Part shown: positions 17,938 to 27,332 of the stretch, piece after piece
Position numbering within the stretch: position 1 is the stretch's first letter
Layout of the letters: each line of letters begins with the position of its first letter
Source of the DNA: Demequina flava
GTDB lineage: Bacteria > Actinomycetota > Actinomycetes > Actinomycetales > Demequinaceae
DNA length: 64,000 nucleotides
Reading direction: 5' to 3'
Assembly (NCBI RefSeq): GCF_000975035.1
Contig: NZ_BBRA01000001.1
Location: forward strand, 558,001-622,000
The notes under the pieces: model-generated
Databases searched by the model: none
What the model was told of the DNA's origin: nothing
Seen by the model: only the letters and a program-made list of their open reading frames with translations
Translations under genes and position numbers: made by a program

Positions 17938-19222
17938 CTGTCTGACCGTGAGGGATCACGGAGTCCAGGTCGACCATCTCGGGCACTCCCTGCAGGAACA
18001 CTGCGAATGCCGCCGGCACCCGCTGCGCCAATTCCAGGCGCCCGCCGTCCGCTGACACAAGGTCACGCGCCAAGGCAAGTCCAAGACCGGTGCCACGACC
18101 CGAGGTAACCTCACGCTCGAAAATGCGCGGTGCCAGTTCCTCGGGAACACCGTCACCTTCGTCACGCACTTCAACGACGGTCGCGTGATTGGCACCCGAC
18201 TCGCGCGCGGACACCGTGGTGGTTCCGCCACCGTGATGCAACGAGTTCTCGATCAGTGTGGCCAGAACCTGGGCGAGGCCCCCCGGCGTAGCAAAGACGG
18301 TCGCGTCGGTGCGGTGGATCACCAGGTCACGGCCGGCCGCGGAGAACGCAGGCATCCACTCTTCACGCTGCTGCTGGAAGATCTCCTCCAGCGCGACAAG
18401 TTCCGTGCCCGAGCCGAGTGCCTGGCGCGAACGCCCCAAGAGCTCATCGACCACGCCAACAAGGCGCTCGACCTGTTCCAAGGACTTATCGACCTCTTCG
18501 CGGACCTCGTCGCTGTCCGACAGGGCCCCGATCTCCTCCAGGCGCATATTGAGCGCGGTGAGTGGGGTACGCAACTGATGTGAAGCATCGGCCGCAAACT
18601 GGCGTTCCGTGGCCAAGCGGGCGGCCATCCGGTCCGCCGACCGCTCCAACTCCTCCGCGACCTGATCGATCTCCTCGATCCCGGACTTCTCGAGTTGCGG
18701 CCGCACCTGCCCAGTACCGAGCTGCTCGGCGGAGGCGGCGAGGTAGACCAGCGGCGCGGTGAGGCGATTGGCCTGCCAGATCGCGGTCGCGATACCGGCG
18801 GCCACGGCCACGAGGCCAGCGCCAATCACGAGCACCACAAACCGCGCCGCGGACCAGAACACGTCCCACCACGGCACGTACATGACGACGACCAGGCCGT
18901 CATCGGTCACGTGAGAGTCGGAGAACGCTGGGCGAGGCTCCTCGCCTGCGGTGAGGACCGTGCCATCGGGCAGGCTGACGTAAATGTATGCAGGGGCGCC
19001 CGCGACGTCGGACACGTACGAGTCCAAGACGTCCTCGGTGATGGTTTCCCCAGCGCTGTATCGCACCTCGAGCGCGCGTGCGGCGGTCGCCGTGCGCAGG
19101 TCGAGGTCACTCAGGGCGTCATTGCGCACCAGTTCAACGGCCGCAATCCCCAGCGGGATGCCGAGCAGCACCACTGCCACGGCGAGTGCTGAGACCGTGG
19201 CACGCAGAATTCTGCGCCGCAA
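17915..19222 (-). CDS. Two-component sensor histidine kinase
   Basis: 435 residues. Helices at about 8-29 and 126-148 flank an extracytoplasmic sensor of about 95 residues. HAMP-like linker, then the H-box FAADASHQLRTPLTALN with phospho-accepting His215, and HATPase_c with DEGDGVPEEL and GRGTGLGLALARDLV. It is class I, EnvZ-like. The start appears to be TTG 19222, ten bases after the response-regulator stop, with AGGGG upstream. It is co-transcribed with the regulator. The signal is unknown; nearby genes hint at the cell envelope, but this is only context. Confidence 0.92.
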   Translation of the reverse strand: MRRRILRATVSALAVAVVLLGIPLGIAAVELVRNDALSDLDLRTATAARALEVRYSAGETITEDVLDSYVSDVAGAPAYIYVSLPDGTVLTAGEEPRPAFSDSHVTDDGLVVVMYVPWWDVFWSAARFVVLVIGAGLVAVAAGIATAIWQANRLTAPLVYLAASAEQLGTGQVRPQLEKSGIEEIDQVAEELERSADRMAARLATERQFAADASHQLRTPLTALNMRLEEIGALSDSDEVREEVDKSLEQVERLVGVVDELLGRSRQALGSGTELVALEEIFQQQREEWMPAFSAAGRDLVIHRTDATVFATPGGLAQVLATLIENSLHHGGGTTTVSARESGANHATVVEVRDEGDGVPEELAPRIFEREVTSGRGTGLGLALARDLVSADGGRLELAQRVPAAFAVFLQGVPEMVDLDSVIPHGQTVNPRHRR

Positions 19223-19231
19223 GGGTGGCCC

Positions 19232-19909
19232 CTACTCGTCGTTCTCGAAGCGGAAGCCCATGCCTCGCACAGTGGTGATGTAGCGAGGTGACGTCGCGTC
19301 GTCACCGAGCTTGCGGCGCAGCCACGACACATGCATGTCCAGGGTCTTCGACGGCGCGGAAGCCTCGGCATCCCACACGTCACGCATCAGCGTCTCGCGC
19401 GAGACCACGGAGCCGGCATTGGCGACGAGGATGTGCAGGAGGTCGAACTCCTTGCCCGACAGTTGCAGTTCGCGGTCGTCGAGGTAAGCACGGTGTCCAG
19501 CGACATCAATGCGCACGTTGTGAACAGACAGTTCGCCGGCGCCGTCGCCAGCCAGGCGCCTGCGCAACAGCGCACGAACGCGCGCCAAAAGCTCCGCAAG
19601 GCGGAAAGGCTTGGTGACATAGTCATCCGCGCCAGCGTCGAGCCCGACCACAAGGTCAACCTCGTCGGCGCGCGCGGTCAGCATGAGGATAGGTACCTGG
19701 AGTCCCTTGTCGCGGATGCGGCGAGCTACGTCCACACCATCGATGTCCGGTAGGCCAAGGTCGAGGATGACGAGGTCAGCGTCATCCGCTGCTCCCACGC
19801 CGCCCATACCGGTCCCGTGCCACTCCACGTCATACCCTTCTCTTCCCAAAGCGCGGGTCAAGGGTTCTGAAATGGTCGGGTCATCTTCGACCAAGACGAT
19901 TCGAGTCAT
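19232..19909 (-). CDS. OmpR-family response regulator
   Basis: 225 residues. The receiver domain has IVLVEDDP, phospho-acceptor Asp50 (VILDLGLPD) and VTKPFRLAEL. The C-terminal winged helix carries LSGKEFDLLHILVANAG, DMHVSWLRRKLGDD and YITTVRGMGFRFE. It is the partner of the kinase gene that follows. The ATG at 19909 has a TATCGT box 6 bases upstream and no Shine-Dalgarno, suggesting a leaderless mRNA; an in-frame start at 19969 would add 20 atypical residues. Confidence 0.94.
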   Translation of the reverse strand: MTRIVLVEDDPTISEPLTRALGREGYDVEWHGTGMGGVGAADDADLVILDLGLPDIDGVDVARRIRDKGLQVPILMLTARADEVDLVVGLDAGADDYVTKPFRLAELLARVRALLRRRLAGDGAGELSVHNVRIDVAGHRAYLDDRELQLSGKEFDLLHILVANAGSVVSRETLMRDVWDAEASAPSKTLDMHVSWLRRKLGDDATSPRYITTVRGMGFRFENDE

Positions 19910-20002
19910 GAGGTAACGATACCGGGGGCGCGGCACATTGCAACGACGCGAACCGCCAACGGGGCCCACGAATGCGCTCCGCCCGCCGGTAGGGTGGCGC
20001 CC

Positions 20003-22102
20003 GTGACGACTGAAGCCATGACCGCGACCACTCCCGTGAGGGTGCGCGTCGCCGCGGCCCTACCCGAACGCCTCGTGCTTATCGGAGTGTGTATTGCCCT
20101 TGCGGCCGGTGTCATGGTGACCGCTGGCGTCCACTATTGGTGGACCGTCCTGCCGGCGGCGATCGTGCTGACGGTGCTGGGTTGGCGCGCGTGCACACCA
20201 CGGGACCTCACCCCCCGAGCTGCACTCGCCGGGCTCATCGCCGTCGGGGGCACGCTCGCCTGGACAGTCGTCAACATGATGCTGGCCGCGGAGTACCTCA
20301 TCGTGGTCCGCGACCCGGGCTTCCTGACGCTGTCGGGCCTGTGGCTCGTCGATCACGGCAGTACCGACATTCCCGCTGCGGGCGCCGTCGAAGCGGCCGA
20401 GGCCAGTTCGTCAATGCTTCCCGACGCCTCCGAAGCCTGGAACCTCAAGGGCGACGTGATCCAACCGCAGGGCGCAAAGATGCTCCCCGCCACGATCGCC
20501 ATCGGCGGCTGGCTCGCCGGCGATACTGGAGTACTCGCGACCAACGTGCTGATCGGCGCGCTCGGAATCCTCGCCGTCTACGCTCTCGCACGTCAGTTTC
20601 TGTCGCCCATGGCGGCCCTGGCCCCCGCTGGAGCCCTCGCACTTACTGTTTCGCACATCGGCCTGTCCCGCCCTGCCTACACCGAGCCCCTTACCCTCCT
20701 GCTCGTGATCGCGGGAATCCTGTGGGCGTGGCGCGGCGTCGCGGAACGCTCCACGGGCCTGCTCACCGCGGGCGCGATCGCTTCAGGCGCCACCATGCTG
20801 GTCCGCGTCGACGGCCCCAGCTACGCCATCGGGGCGCTCGTGGGCGTTGGCATCGCGTTGGCCTCCATGAGGGCCGATGCTCGGTGGCGTCGCAATGCAG
20901 CCTTCACCTTCGTGGGGTGGCAGCTGATGACGGTGGCGGTCGGGTACGTGTCGGTGGCGCTGTGGTCCACCGAGTACTTGGAGCGGCTGGCCGACGAGAC
21001 GCACGCGCTACTGGCCGTCTACACCGTATTGGCGATTGCGCTGGCCGTGTGGGCCGCGTTGTGGACGCGCGGTCCCGGGTCGTGGATGGAGCGACTGTCC
21101 GATGCGCTCGGCACCACGGGCGCCTGGATCCTCGGCGGAGTCGTGACGCTCACGCTCTTGGTGTTCGCCTCCCGCCCCCTGTGGACCACCGTGCACCGCG
21201 GAACCGAGACGTCGCGCGACGAGTTCACGAATGGCGTGGTCGAAGGCTTCCAGACTTCCCAAGGTTTGCCCGTGGACGGCACTCGCACGTACGCGGAGTC
21301 CACCGTCACCTGGCTGTCGTACTACCTCACGTGGCCTCTGGTGATCCTCGCCATCCTGGGCTTCGGCTGGGCCACCATGCGCATGGTGCGTCGCGATGCC
21401 CCGTGGGCGGTGTTCCTGGGCGCCGTGCTCGCGCCCACGCTCCTGTACTTGTGGCGGCCGTCCATCGTGCCGGATCAGCTGTGGGCCATTCGCCGCTTCG
21501 AACCCGCCACCCTCCCAGGCTTCCTCCTGGCCGCCGCTGCGGCGGGCTGGGTCCTGGCATCGTTGGCGACATCTGAGCGCCTACGTGCCCTGCTGCGACG
21601 CATCGTGGGCGTGTCCATGCTGCTCCTCCCACTCACGAGCTGGCTCAGCATTGTGCCGGGCGCCGAGTATCCGATCTCGGGAGCCGTCAACGTGACGACC
21701 CGCGAAATGATCGGTGCGCGCGACCAACTCAATGACTTGTGTGCCATCGAACCGGGCCGGCCCATCGTGCTTGTGGGAACCAGTTCCCACTACGGATCGC
21801 TGCGTGTGATGTGCGACGCACCCGTTGTTTTGGAACTGCGTGATCCCACCGAAGACCAGCTCGCCGAGGTCGCGAGCGCGTTTGGCCAGGCTCCCCTTGT
21901 GCTCACCCGCCAGGGTGACTCCGTGCCGTGGACGGAAACACCATCGATCGTCGTCGACTCCAAGGTCTCCCATTCGGCGTACACGCTGCAGGGCATCCCT
22001 CGTAGCCTGCTGAATCGGAACTATTCCTGGTACGCAGGCATCGTGACCTCGACCGGCGAAGTGGCCCCCGTCACCGCCGGTCACACCGCGTCGACCCCGT
22101 AG
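20003..22102 (+). CDS. Large polytopic membrane protein, GT-C glycosyltransferase-like
   Basis: 699 residues with about 12 hydrophobic segments, among them LVLIGVCIALAAGVMVTAGV, NVLIGALGILAVYALARQFL and LTLLLVIAGILWAWRGVAER, and a C-terminal extracytoplasmic domain after about residue 560. The SRPAYTEPLTLLLVIAG segment and overall layout resemble GT-C (ArnT/PMT-like) polyprenyl-sugar transferases, though I see no certain catalytic motif. The GTG at 20003 has a TAGGGT box 7 bases upstream and no ribosome site; ATG 20018 is an alternative. It is divergent from the two-component pair. A role in cell-surface glycan assembly is inferred. Confidence 0.7.
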   Translation: MTTEAMTATTPVRVRVAAALPERLVLIGVCIALAAGVMVTAGVHYWWTVLPAAIVLTVLGWRACTPRDLTPRAALAGLIAVGGTLAWTVVNMMLAAEYLIVVRDPGFLTLSGLWLVDHGSTDIPAAGAVEAAEASSSMLPDASEAWNLKGDVIQPQGAKMLPATIAIGGWLAGDTGVLATNVLIGALGILAVYALARQFLSPMAALAPAGALALTVSHIGLSRPAYTEPLTLLLVIAGILWAWRGVAERSTGLLTAGAIASGATMLVRVDGPSYAIGALVGVGIALASMRADARWRRNAAFTFVGWQLMTVAVGYVSVALWSTEYLERLADETHALLAVYTVLAIALAVWAALWTRGPGSWMERLSDALGTTGAWILGGVVTLTLLVFASRPLWTTVHRGTETSRDEFTNGVVEGFQTSQGLPVDGTRTYAESTVTWLSYYLTWPLVILAILGFGWATMRMVRRDAPWAVFLGAVLAPTLLYLWRPSIVPDQLWAIRRFEPATLPGFLLAAAAAGWVLASLATSERLRALLRRIVGVSMLLLPLTSWLSIVPGAEYPISGAVNVTTREMIGARDQLNDLCAIEPGRPIVLVGTSSHYGSLRVMCDAPVVLELRDPTEDQLAEVASAFGQAPLVLTRQGDSVPWTETPSIVVDSKVSHSAYTLQGIPRSLLNRNYSWYAGIVTSTGEVAPVTAGHTASTP

Positions 22103-22157
22103 GGACTATCCACAGATCGCGCCCGACGGGCGCGCGGCGAGCGCGCGCTGAGCCATC

Positions 22158-25103
22158 GTGGCTGTCATGCGCGTCACCGACCCCTCAGGGCAAGACTGGG
22201 AGCTTCAGCGCGGCACCACCGTGAGCGAGATGCGCGCGGCGTGGAAGTGCGGCCAGTTGTGGTGCGGAGCCACCGTCCTCACTGACGACCACCCGGCTGG
22301 CGTGCCACCCCTCGTGGAGGGTGCGGCGCTCTCGCAGTCCCCTGGTCCGCTGACTGACACACCCGCCGGGCCTCACCTCGTGGCCGTCCGCGGACCCGAC
22401 GCGGGAGCCGTAGCGGCGCTCGCCGGACCTGTCACCATCGGCTCAGGCCGCGATGCCCCCTGGCGTCTCGACGACCCGGCTCTGTCCTCTCGGCACGCGC
22501 GCATTGACCCCGGCGCGCCGCCGCGCATCACTGACTTGGGGTCCACGAATGGAATCGGCACTCGGTTCATGCGCCACCGGCCGTGGCCCGCTGGAGCGCC
22601 GGTGGTGCTCGGACACACGTGGCTTGAGTTGCGAGGCTCGACCGCCGGCGCCCGCGAGGAAGCCCGCAGGCGAGGAGGGATCCCGTGGACTGCCGTCATC
22701 GGAGCTCTCGCTAGCGGCACGGTCATCGCCGTGATCACGGGCCGCTGGTATCTCGCGCTCATCGCGCTCGCACTTCCCGCGACCATCCTTGGGGCTAGGG
22801 CCGTGGCGCGTACGCGCGAGCACACCAGTACCGCCACCACGCCGCCACTGCCCACTGGGAGCCTCGCCATTCGCGGAGACGACGATCTGGTGCGCGCGTA
22901 CGCGCGCGCCATCATGATCGACAGGAATGCCCGGCTCGCTGACTGGGATGAGTCGTGGATTCGGTGGCTACCAGACGCAGGCGACGACGACGTCGTGCTG
23001 TTGAAACGCGGGCAGGTCGAGCCCTCGTGGTGCCGGACCGTCGTCGACGTCGAGGCCTCTGCTACCCGCGAGTCAAGCGAGAACGGCGTGGCCGAGCGCC
23101 CGCCGCTGGCGATGAATACCGCGACAGCCGAAGCAGCCGCTCGACGCAGTGCGGCATCGCGAGCGCGGGATGGACTGCCGCGAACCGTTCGGTGGGCACA
23201 GCTGGACGATGCCGATGTTCGACGGATTCCTGGACGCCCGCGGCGTATGCGCGTGGCTGTCGGCATGGGGCTCGGCGGCACGGTGGTGCTCGACCTCGAC
23301 CGCCACGGACCGCACCTCCTGGTCGCCGGCACGACCGGCTCGGGAAAGTCGGTGCTCCTCGAGACACTGGTCGCGGGCCTGGCGCATGCCCACCACCCAC
23401 GTGACCTGCAGATCGCGCTCATGGACTTCAAGGGCGGAGCGGGGCTGCGCACGTGTCTTGATCTGCCGCACGTCGCGGCGACCGTCACAGACCTCGACGA
23501 TGAGCAGGCACGGCGTGCGCTCGCGGGCCTTGCGCATGAGGTGGCGGAGCGCAAACGTGCGCTCGCACAGAACGGTTTCGTGTCGCTCAGCGACTGGGAG
23601 AGCGCCGGTGAAGCTCCACCACGACTCCTGGTCGTGGTGGATGAATATCAGGAGATGAGTGTGCGCATGCGTGACTTCATCCCGGAGATGGCGCGAATTG
23701 CGGCGCAGGGTCGCTCGCTCGGGCTGCACCTTATCCTCGCCACGCAGCGCCCCTCAGGAGCGGTTACACCCGAGGTCCGCGCGAACATCGGCTCCACCAT
23801 CGCGCTACGGGTGAGCACCGAGTCCGAGTCCCGCGACCTGATCGCTTCAGGGGACGCCGCCCATCTCCCCCGCACGTCGCCGGGCCGCGCGATTCTGTCC
23901 GGGCCCGACGGAGACGTGCTCTGGCAGGCGGCCACACCCCAGGTCTCGACGGCACCTGCGCTTGTCCGCGCAGACGCGCCGCCTCCGCCAGGGGACACTC
24001 TCGCGAGCGCGGCGGCCCGGCGGTGGGAACACGCTCCTCGCGCCCAGGCCTTGTGGTGCGCGCCACTGCCAACAACTCTCGCGCCACAGCCACGATCTGA
24101 CGGCTACCTGGTGGCGGTGCGCGACGACCCCGACCATCGGCGCCAACACGAGGTCGTGTGGAACCCCCGCGACGGTGCGTGCGTCGTCGTGGGCCCACCT
24201 CGCTGCGGCAAGACCAGCACGCTGCACGCGATCGCAGCCCAAGCACCCCGTCTGGGGGCAACCCCCGTGTGGCTTCCCGGCGATCCACGCGAGGCCGCCC
24301 GCACCATCGCGCTTGCTGCCGCGCGCACGGACGTTCTGCTCCTGGTCGACAATGCTGACGCTGCTATGACGAAGCTCGCCAAGGTCGATGACGGCGCAGC
24401 GCAAGAAGCCTTCCTCGATCGGCTGGCGCTCGGGCTTCCCACTGCCATCGCGGGCACCGCGCGTATGCCTGCTCGAGTGGGCCAGCATGCAGCGATCGTC
24501 GCCGTTGCCGAGGGGACGGAACGCCAGCAGGCCACCGTGTGGGGTCAGCCGCGCGCCATCGCGACGGTGGGCGTGGCGGGGATTCGGGTGGGCCGATGCT
24601 GGCTCAAGGAACCCGGCGGCGACGGACCCGCGCAACTCGTCACCCAGTCAGCTTCACCACCAACGACCCTGGTCGCACCCCTGCCGACCCACGCACCCCG
24701 CGACGTATGGGGTGTGGGCGGCGACGACGGCGCGGAGGTTCACCCGCCGCACGGAGCGACGGTGGTGGGTCCTGACAGTGCGCTGCGGAGCGCCATCGTG
24801 GAATCGCTCGGCGGCGATGTCACCACCGCGGAACTGCCCGCGCTGGTCACGGCGAGCGGACCGGTCATCTTGTGCAATCCGCGACCTCGAGACGTCCGCA
24901 CGTTCGCGCGCGCACTGGTCGGCGGCCTCGTCGATCCAGTTCCGGTGTCCCACCGGGTTGTGGTGATCCAGGACGGCCACGCGGCGGCCGTGCAACTGGG
25001 ATCACTCGTCGTCGGGCATCTCCTCGATGGCGTCGAGCATGACGGCGCCACCCGCGATGACGCCCACCACAATGGCAGCGACCGCGACCGCAGCAGCGCT
25101 TGA
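22158..25103 (+). CDS. FHA domain-FtsK/SpoIIIE (EccC-like) ATPase
   Basis: 981 residues. About 88-140 form a canonical FHA domain (GSGRDAPWRLDD, SSRHARI, LGSTNGIG) that binds phosphothreonine. About 175-215 hold two membrane helices. The first FtsK ATPase has Walker A GTTGSGKSV (391-399) and Walker B LLVVVDEYQEM (490-500), plus HLILATQRPSG. A second domain has the P-loop VVGPPRCGKTS (about 675-685). This order resembles EccC/EssC motors of type VII secretion, but no WXG70 or other ESX gene is visible nearby. The start may be GTG 22158 or ATG 22167. The last 102 bases overlap the convergent gene at 25002. Confidence 0.85.
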   Translation: MAVMRVTDPSGQDWELQRGTTVSEMRAAWKCGQLWCGATVLTDDHPAGVPPLVEGAALSQSPGPLTDTPAGPHLVAVRGPDAGAVAALAGPVTIGSGRDAPWRLDDPALSSRHARIDPGAPPRITDLGSTNGIGTRFMRHRPWPAGAPVVLGHTWLELRGSTAGAREEARRRGGIPWTAVIGALASGTVIAVITGRWYLALIALALPATILGARAVARTREHTSTATTPPLPTGSLAIRGDDDLVRAYARAIMIDRNARLADWDESWIRWLPDAGDDDVVLLKRGQVEPSWCRTVVDVEASATRESSENGVAERPPLAMNTATAEAAARRSAASRARDGLPRTVRWAQLDDADVRRIPGRPRRMRVAVGMGLGGTVVLDLDRHGPHLLVAGTTGSGKSVLLETLVAGLAHAHHPRDLQIALMDFKGGAGLRTCLDLPHVAATVTDLDDEQARRALAGLAHEVAERKRALAQNGFVSLSDWESAGEAPPRLLVVVDEYQEMSVRMRDFIPEMARIAAQGRSLGLHLILATQRPSGAVTPEVRANIGSTIALRVSTESESRDLIASGDAAHLPRTSPGRAILSGPDGDVLWQAATPQVSTAPALVRADAPPPPGDTLASAAARRWEHAPRAQALWCAPLPTTLAPQPRSDGYLVAVRDDPDHRRQHEVVWNPRDGACVVVGPPRCGKTSTLHAIAAQAPRLGATPVWLPGDPREAARTIALAAARTDVLLLVDNADAAMTKLAKVDDGAAQEAFLDRLALGLPTAIAGTARMPARVGQHAAIVAVAEGTERQQATVWGQPRAIATVGVAGIRVGRCWLKEPGGDGPAQLVTQSASPPTTLVAPLPTHAPRDVWGVGGDDGAEVHPPHGATVVGPDSALRSAIVESLGGDVTTAELPALVTASGPVILCNPRPRDVRTFARALVGGLVDPVPVSHRVVVIQDGHAAAVQLGSLVVGHLLDGVEHDGATRDDAHHNGSDRDRSSA

Positions 25104-25385
25104 GAACATCAGTGCAGCCGACGCGATCTGGAGTAGTTGCCACATGATCGAATACGAGCGACCCCACCGCTGGCCGCGTGCCAATGCACGAGCAGCAAGA
25201 CCCAATGCCACCGCGAAGATCACGAGGGTTCCTGCGACCGCAAAACCCAATCCGGTTCCGTCACCAGAGATGGAGTCGACGACAGTGACGACGGCAAAAA
25301 CGAGCAGCGCGACAGCCTCAAGACCGACAAGCACCACTCCCACAGGGCGCACTACTCGCTGTCGCGCCGTGAGAGAATTGTTCAT
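25002..25385 (-). CDS. Small hydrophobic membrane protein
   Basis: 127 residues with about four hydrophobic segments: VGVVLVGLEAVALLVFAVVT, LGFAVAGTLVIFAVALGLAA, MWQLLQIASAALMFSSAAAV and VAVAAIVVGVIAGGAVMLDA. ATG 25385 gives a sensible basic N-terminus; much longer in-frame extensions cross the whiB promoter and are rejected. The acidic tail EEMPDDE is encoded within the 3' end of the FtsK-like gene on the other strand. No family is recognised with certainty. Confidence 0.65.
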   Translation of the reverse strand: MNNSLTARQRVVRPVGVVLVGLEAVALLVFAVVTVVDSISGDGTGLGFAVAGTLVIFAVALGLAARALARGQRWGRSYSIMWQLLQIASAALMFSSAAAVAVAAIVVGVIAGGAVMLDAIEEMPDDE

Positions 25386-25410
25386 GTCATCCAAAGTACC
25401 GCGCCCTAAA

Positions 25411-25424
25411 TGTGAGCCATCACA
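25411..25424. promoter_or_regulatory. Palindrome TGTGAGCCATCACA upstream of whiB1
   Basis: The half-sites TGTGA and TCACA match the CRP/GlxR consensus, but the spacer is 4 rather than 6 bases. The site lies between the small membrane gene and whiB1; in mycobacteria the whiB1 promoter is Crp-controlled. Because of the spacer the factor may be different, for example GntR-like. Confidence 0.4.
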
Positions 25425-25564
25425 CATCGCGGACCTCTTGTCATCTGTTGTTAACAATGAGAACCTAGAAGCAGTGACATACGCGACGGCAGCGGAATAG
25501 TCCCCCTCAAGAACCCCCAAAGGTCTGGGATTGTCCGCGCCTCCCCACCCCACTGGAGGATCCC

Positions 25565-25819
25565 ATGGATTGGCGCAGTAACGCAGCATGCCTAGACGTT
25601 GACGACCCGGAGCTTTTCTTCCCCGTTGGCAACACTGGCCCCGCACTGGTGCAGATCGAGAAGGCTAAGGCCGTCTGCGGCACCTGCGAGGTTCGTGAAG
25701 TGTGCCTCAAGTGGGCCATGGAGCACAACCAGGACTCCGGTGTCTGGGGTGGCTTGTCGGAGGACGAGCGCCGCTCGCTGAAGCGTCGTGCCGCACGCGC
25801 ACGCCGCGCAGCCAAGTAA
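25565..25819 (+). CDS. whiB1: WhiB1-type iron-sulfur transcription factor
   Basis: 84 residues. Four cluster cysteines are seen: Cys9, Cys38, Cys41 and Cys47 (VCGTCEVREVC). The WhiB turn DSGVWGGLSEDERR and a basic C-terminus (KRRAARARRAAK) follow. The start MDWRSNAACLDVDDPELFFP is close to mycobacterial WhiB1, an essential nitric-oxide-sensitive [4Fe-4S] regulator that binds the RNA polymerase sigma subunit. GGAGG lies just before ATG 25565. The convergent pdtaS neighbour matches the Rv3219-Rv3220c order in Mycobacterium tuberculosis, supporting orthology. Confidence 0.93.
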   Translation: MDWRSNAACLDVDDPELFFPVGNTGPALVQIEKAKAVCGTCEVREVCLKWAMEHNQDSGVWGGLSEDERRSLKRRAARARRAAK

Positions 25820-25826
25820 GCGACCC

Positions 25827-27269
25827 TTACTCCCCCACCTGGACTTCGAGGCTGACGACTGACCCTGCGTCGGTGTTGCTCCACGCGATCTGACCGCTCA
25901 GCTCGTTTTCGACGAGCGTACGCACAATTGACGAGCCCAAACCCGAGGGTTCCGCGCTCAGCCCCACCCCGTCGTCTGCAATAGTGACGGCGAGGTGGGC
26001 GCCTGTGCGCGTCGCATTCACCGTGATGGTTCCAAGATCGCGTCCCTCGAAGCCGTGCTCCACCGCATTGGTGACGAGCTCGGTGATCACCAGCGCGAGC
26101 GACGAGCCGTATTGCGCGGGAATCATCCCAAAGTCGCCCTCGCGGACAATCTTGACCTGCACATTTGGCGACGCAATTTCCGCGGCCATGCGCATCGAGC
26201 GGGCAGCCAGATCGTCGAAGTTCACGAGTTCGTCCAACGTGCCCGACAGCGTCTCGTGAACCAACGCGATGGTCGACACACGCCGCATTGCCTCCGCTAG
26301 CGCTTCCTTCGCCTCCGGCGCATCCACGCGGCGGGACTGCATGCGCAGTAGCGCTGCGACAGTCTGCAAGTTGTTCTTCACGCGGTGATGAATCTCGCGA
26401 ATAGTCGCGTCCTTGGTGATGAGCTCGCGCTCGCGACGGCGCAAATCTGACACGTCGCGGCACAGCAGTACCGCGCCCGACCTCTCCCCTCGCTCAACGA
26501 CTGGAATGGCCCGGAGCGACAGTGCGGCACCGTTCGCCTCGAGGTCGGTGCGCCACGCCGCACGCCCCATCACGACCATCGCGAGGGTCTCATCGATGTG
26601 ACCCTTGTCGTGCACGATCTCGCTGGTCACGCGCGGGAGCGAGCGGTTCATCAGCGACCCGGTCACGCCGAGCCGGTGGAAGCACGACAGTGCGTTGGGA
26701 CTGGCATAGGTCACGTGTCCAGCCGCGTCCAGTCGCAGGACACCATCGCCCACACGCGGCGCCCCACGCCGGGGCCCCGTCACTGACGTCGTGACCGGAA
26801 ACTCGCCACGTGTGATCATGTGGAGAAGGTCGTCAGCGGCGCCCTTGTAGTTCAGCTCAAGGCGGCTGGAAGAACGCGAGACGGCTTGTGACACCTCACG
26901 CGTGAGGACCGCGATGGCTCGCCCATCCATCACGACGGGCAGAGCATCTTCGCGCACCGCGTACGTCTCATCCCACCGCGGCTCACGCGAGGCGACAATC
27001 TCACCCTCGTCAAGAGCCCGTTGCAGGTGCGCGATCCTGCCGGCCGCTGCCATGGTGCCCACAACATCGTCCTGATGCACGGTGGGCCCCGTGGAGGGAC
27101 GGCATTGGGCGATCGCGACAAAGCCGTCGTCGACTGCGCGCCACAGCACCAGGTCGGCGAACGATAGGTCAGCGATGATCTGCCAGTCGGAAGTGAGCAG
27201 CGCGAGCCACTCGGCCTCCGCGTCTGTCACGGTGCCGTACTTTTCAGCGGTCTCTCTGAGCGTTGCCAC
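25827..27269 (-). CDS. pdtaS: PdtaS-type sensor histidine kinase
   Basis: 480 residues, cytosolic with no membrane helix. GAF-like domain about 1-135, PAS about 170-275, then HisKA_2 with REIHHRVKNNLQTVAALL (His294/295) and an HATPase ending GVGLSAEPSGLGSSIVRTLV. In mycobacteria PdtaS works with PdtaR, an ANTAR RNA-binding response regulator, and responds to nitric oxide and copper. No pdtaR is visible here. The GTG start at 27269 has a TAGGCT box 6 bases upstream, fitting leaderless expression. Gene order with whiB1 is conserved. Confidence 0.93.
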   Translation of the reverse strand: MATLRETAEKYGTVTDAEAEWLALLTSDWQIIADLSFADLVLWRAVDDGFVAIAQCRPSTGPTVHQDDVVGTMAAAGRIAHLQRALDEGEIVASREPRWDETYAVREDALPVVMDGRAIAVLTREVSQAVSRSSSRLELNYKGAADDLLHMITRGEFPVTTSVTGPRRGAPRVGDGVLRLDAAGHVTYASPNALSCFHRLGVTGSLMNRSLPRVTSEIVHDKGHIDETLAMVVMGRAAWRTDLEANGAALSLRAIPVVERGERSGAVLLCRDVSDLRRRERELITKDATIREIHHRVKNNLQTVAALLRMQSRRVDAPEAKEALAEAMRRVSTIALVHETLSGTLDELVNFDDLAARSMRMAAEIASPNVQVKIVREGDFGMIPAQYGSSLALVITELVTNAVEHGFEGRDLGTITVNATRTGAHLAVTIADDGVGLSAEPSGLGSSIVRTLVENELSGQIAWSNTDAGSVVSLEVQVGE

Positions 27270-27332
27270 CCCTCTAGCCTAGAGCGCGCAACAAGGGGCG
27301 GTAGCCTGGTGGCGACGCGTAAGGGGCAAGGA

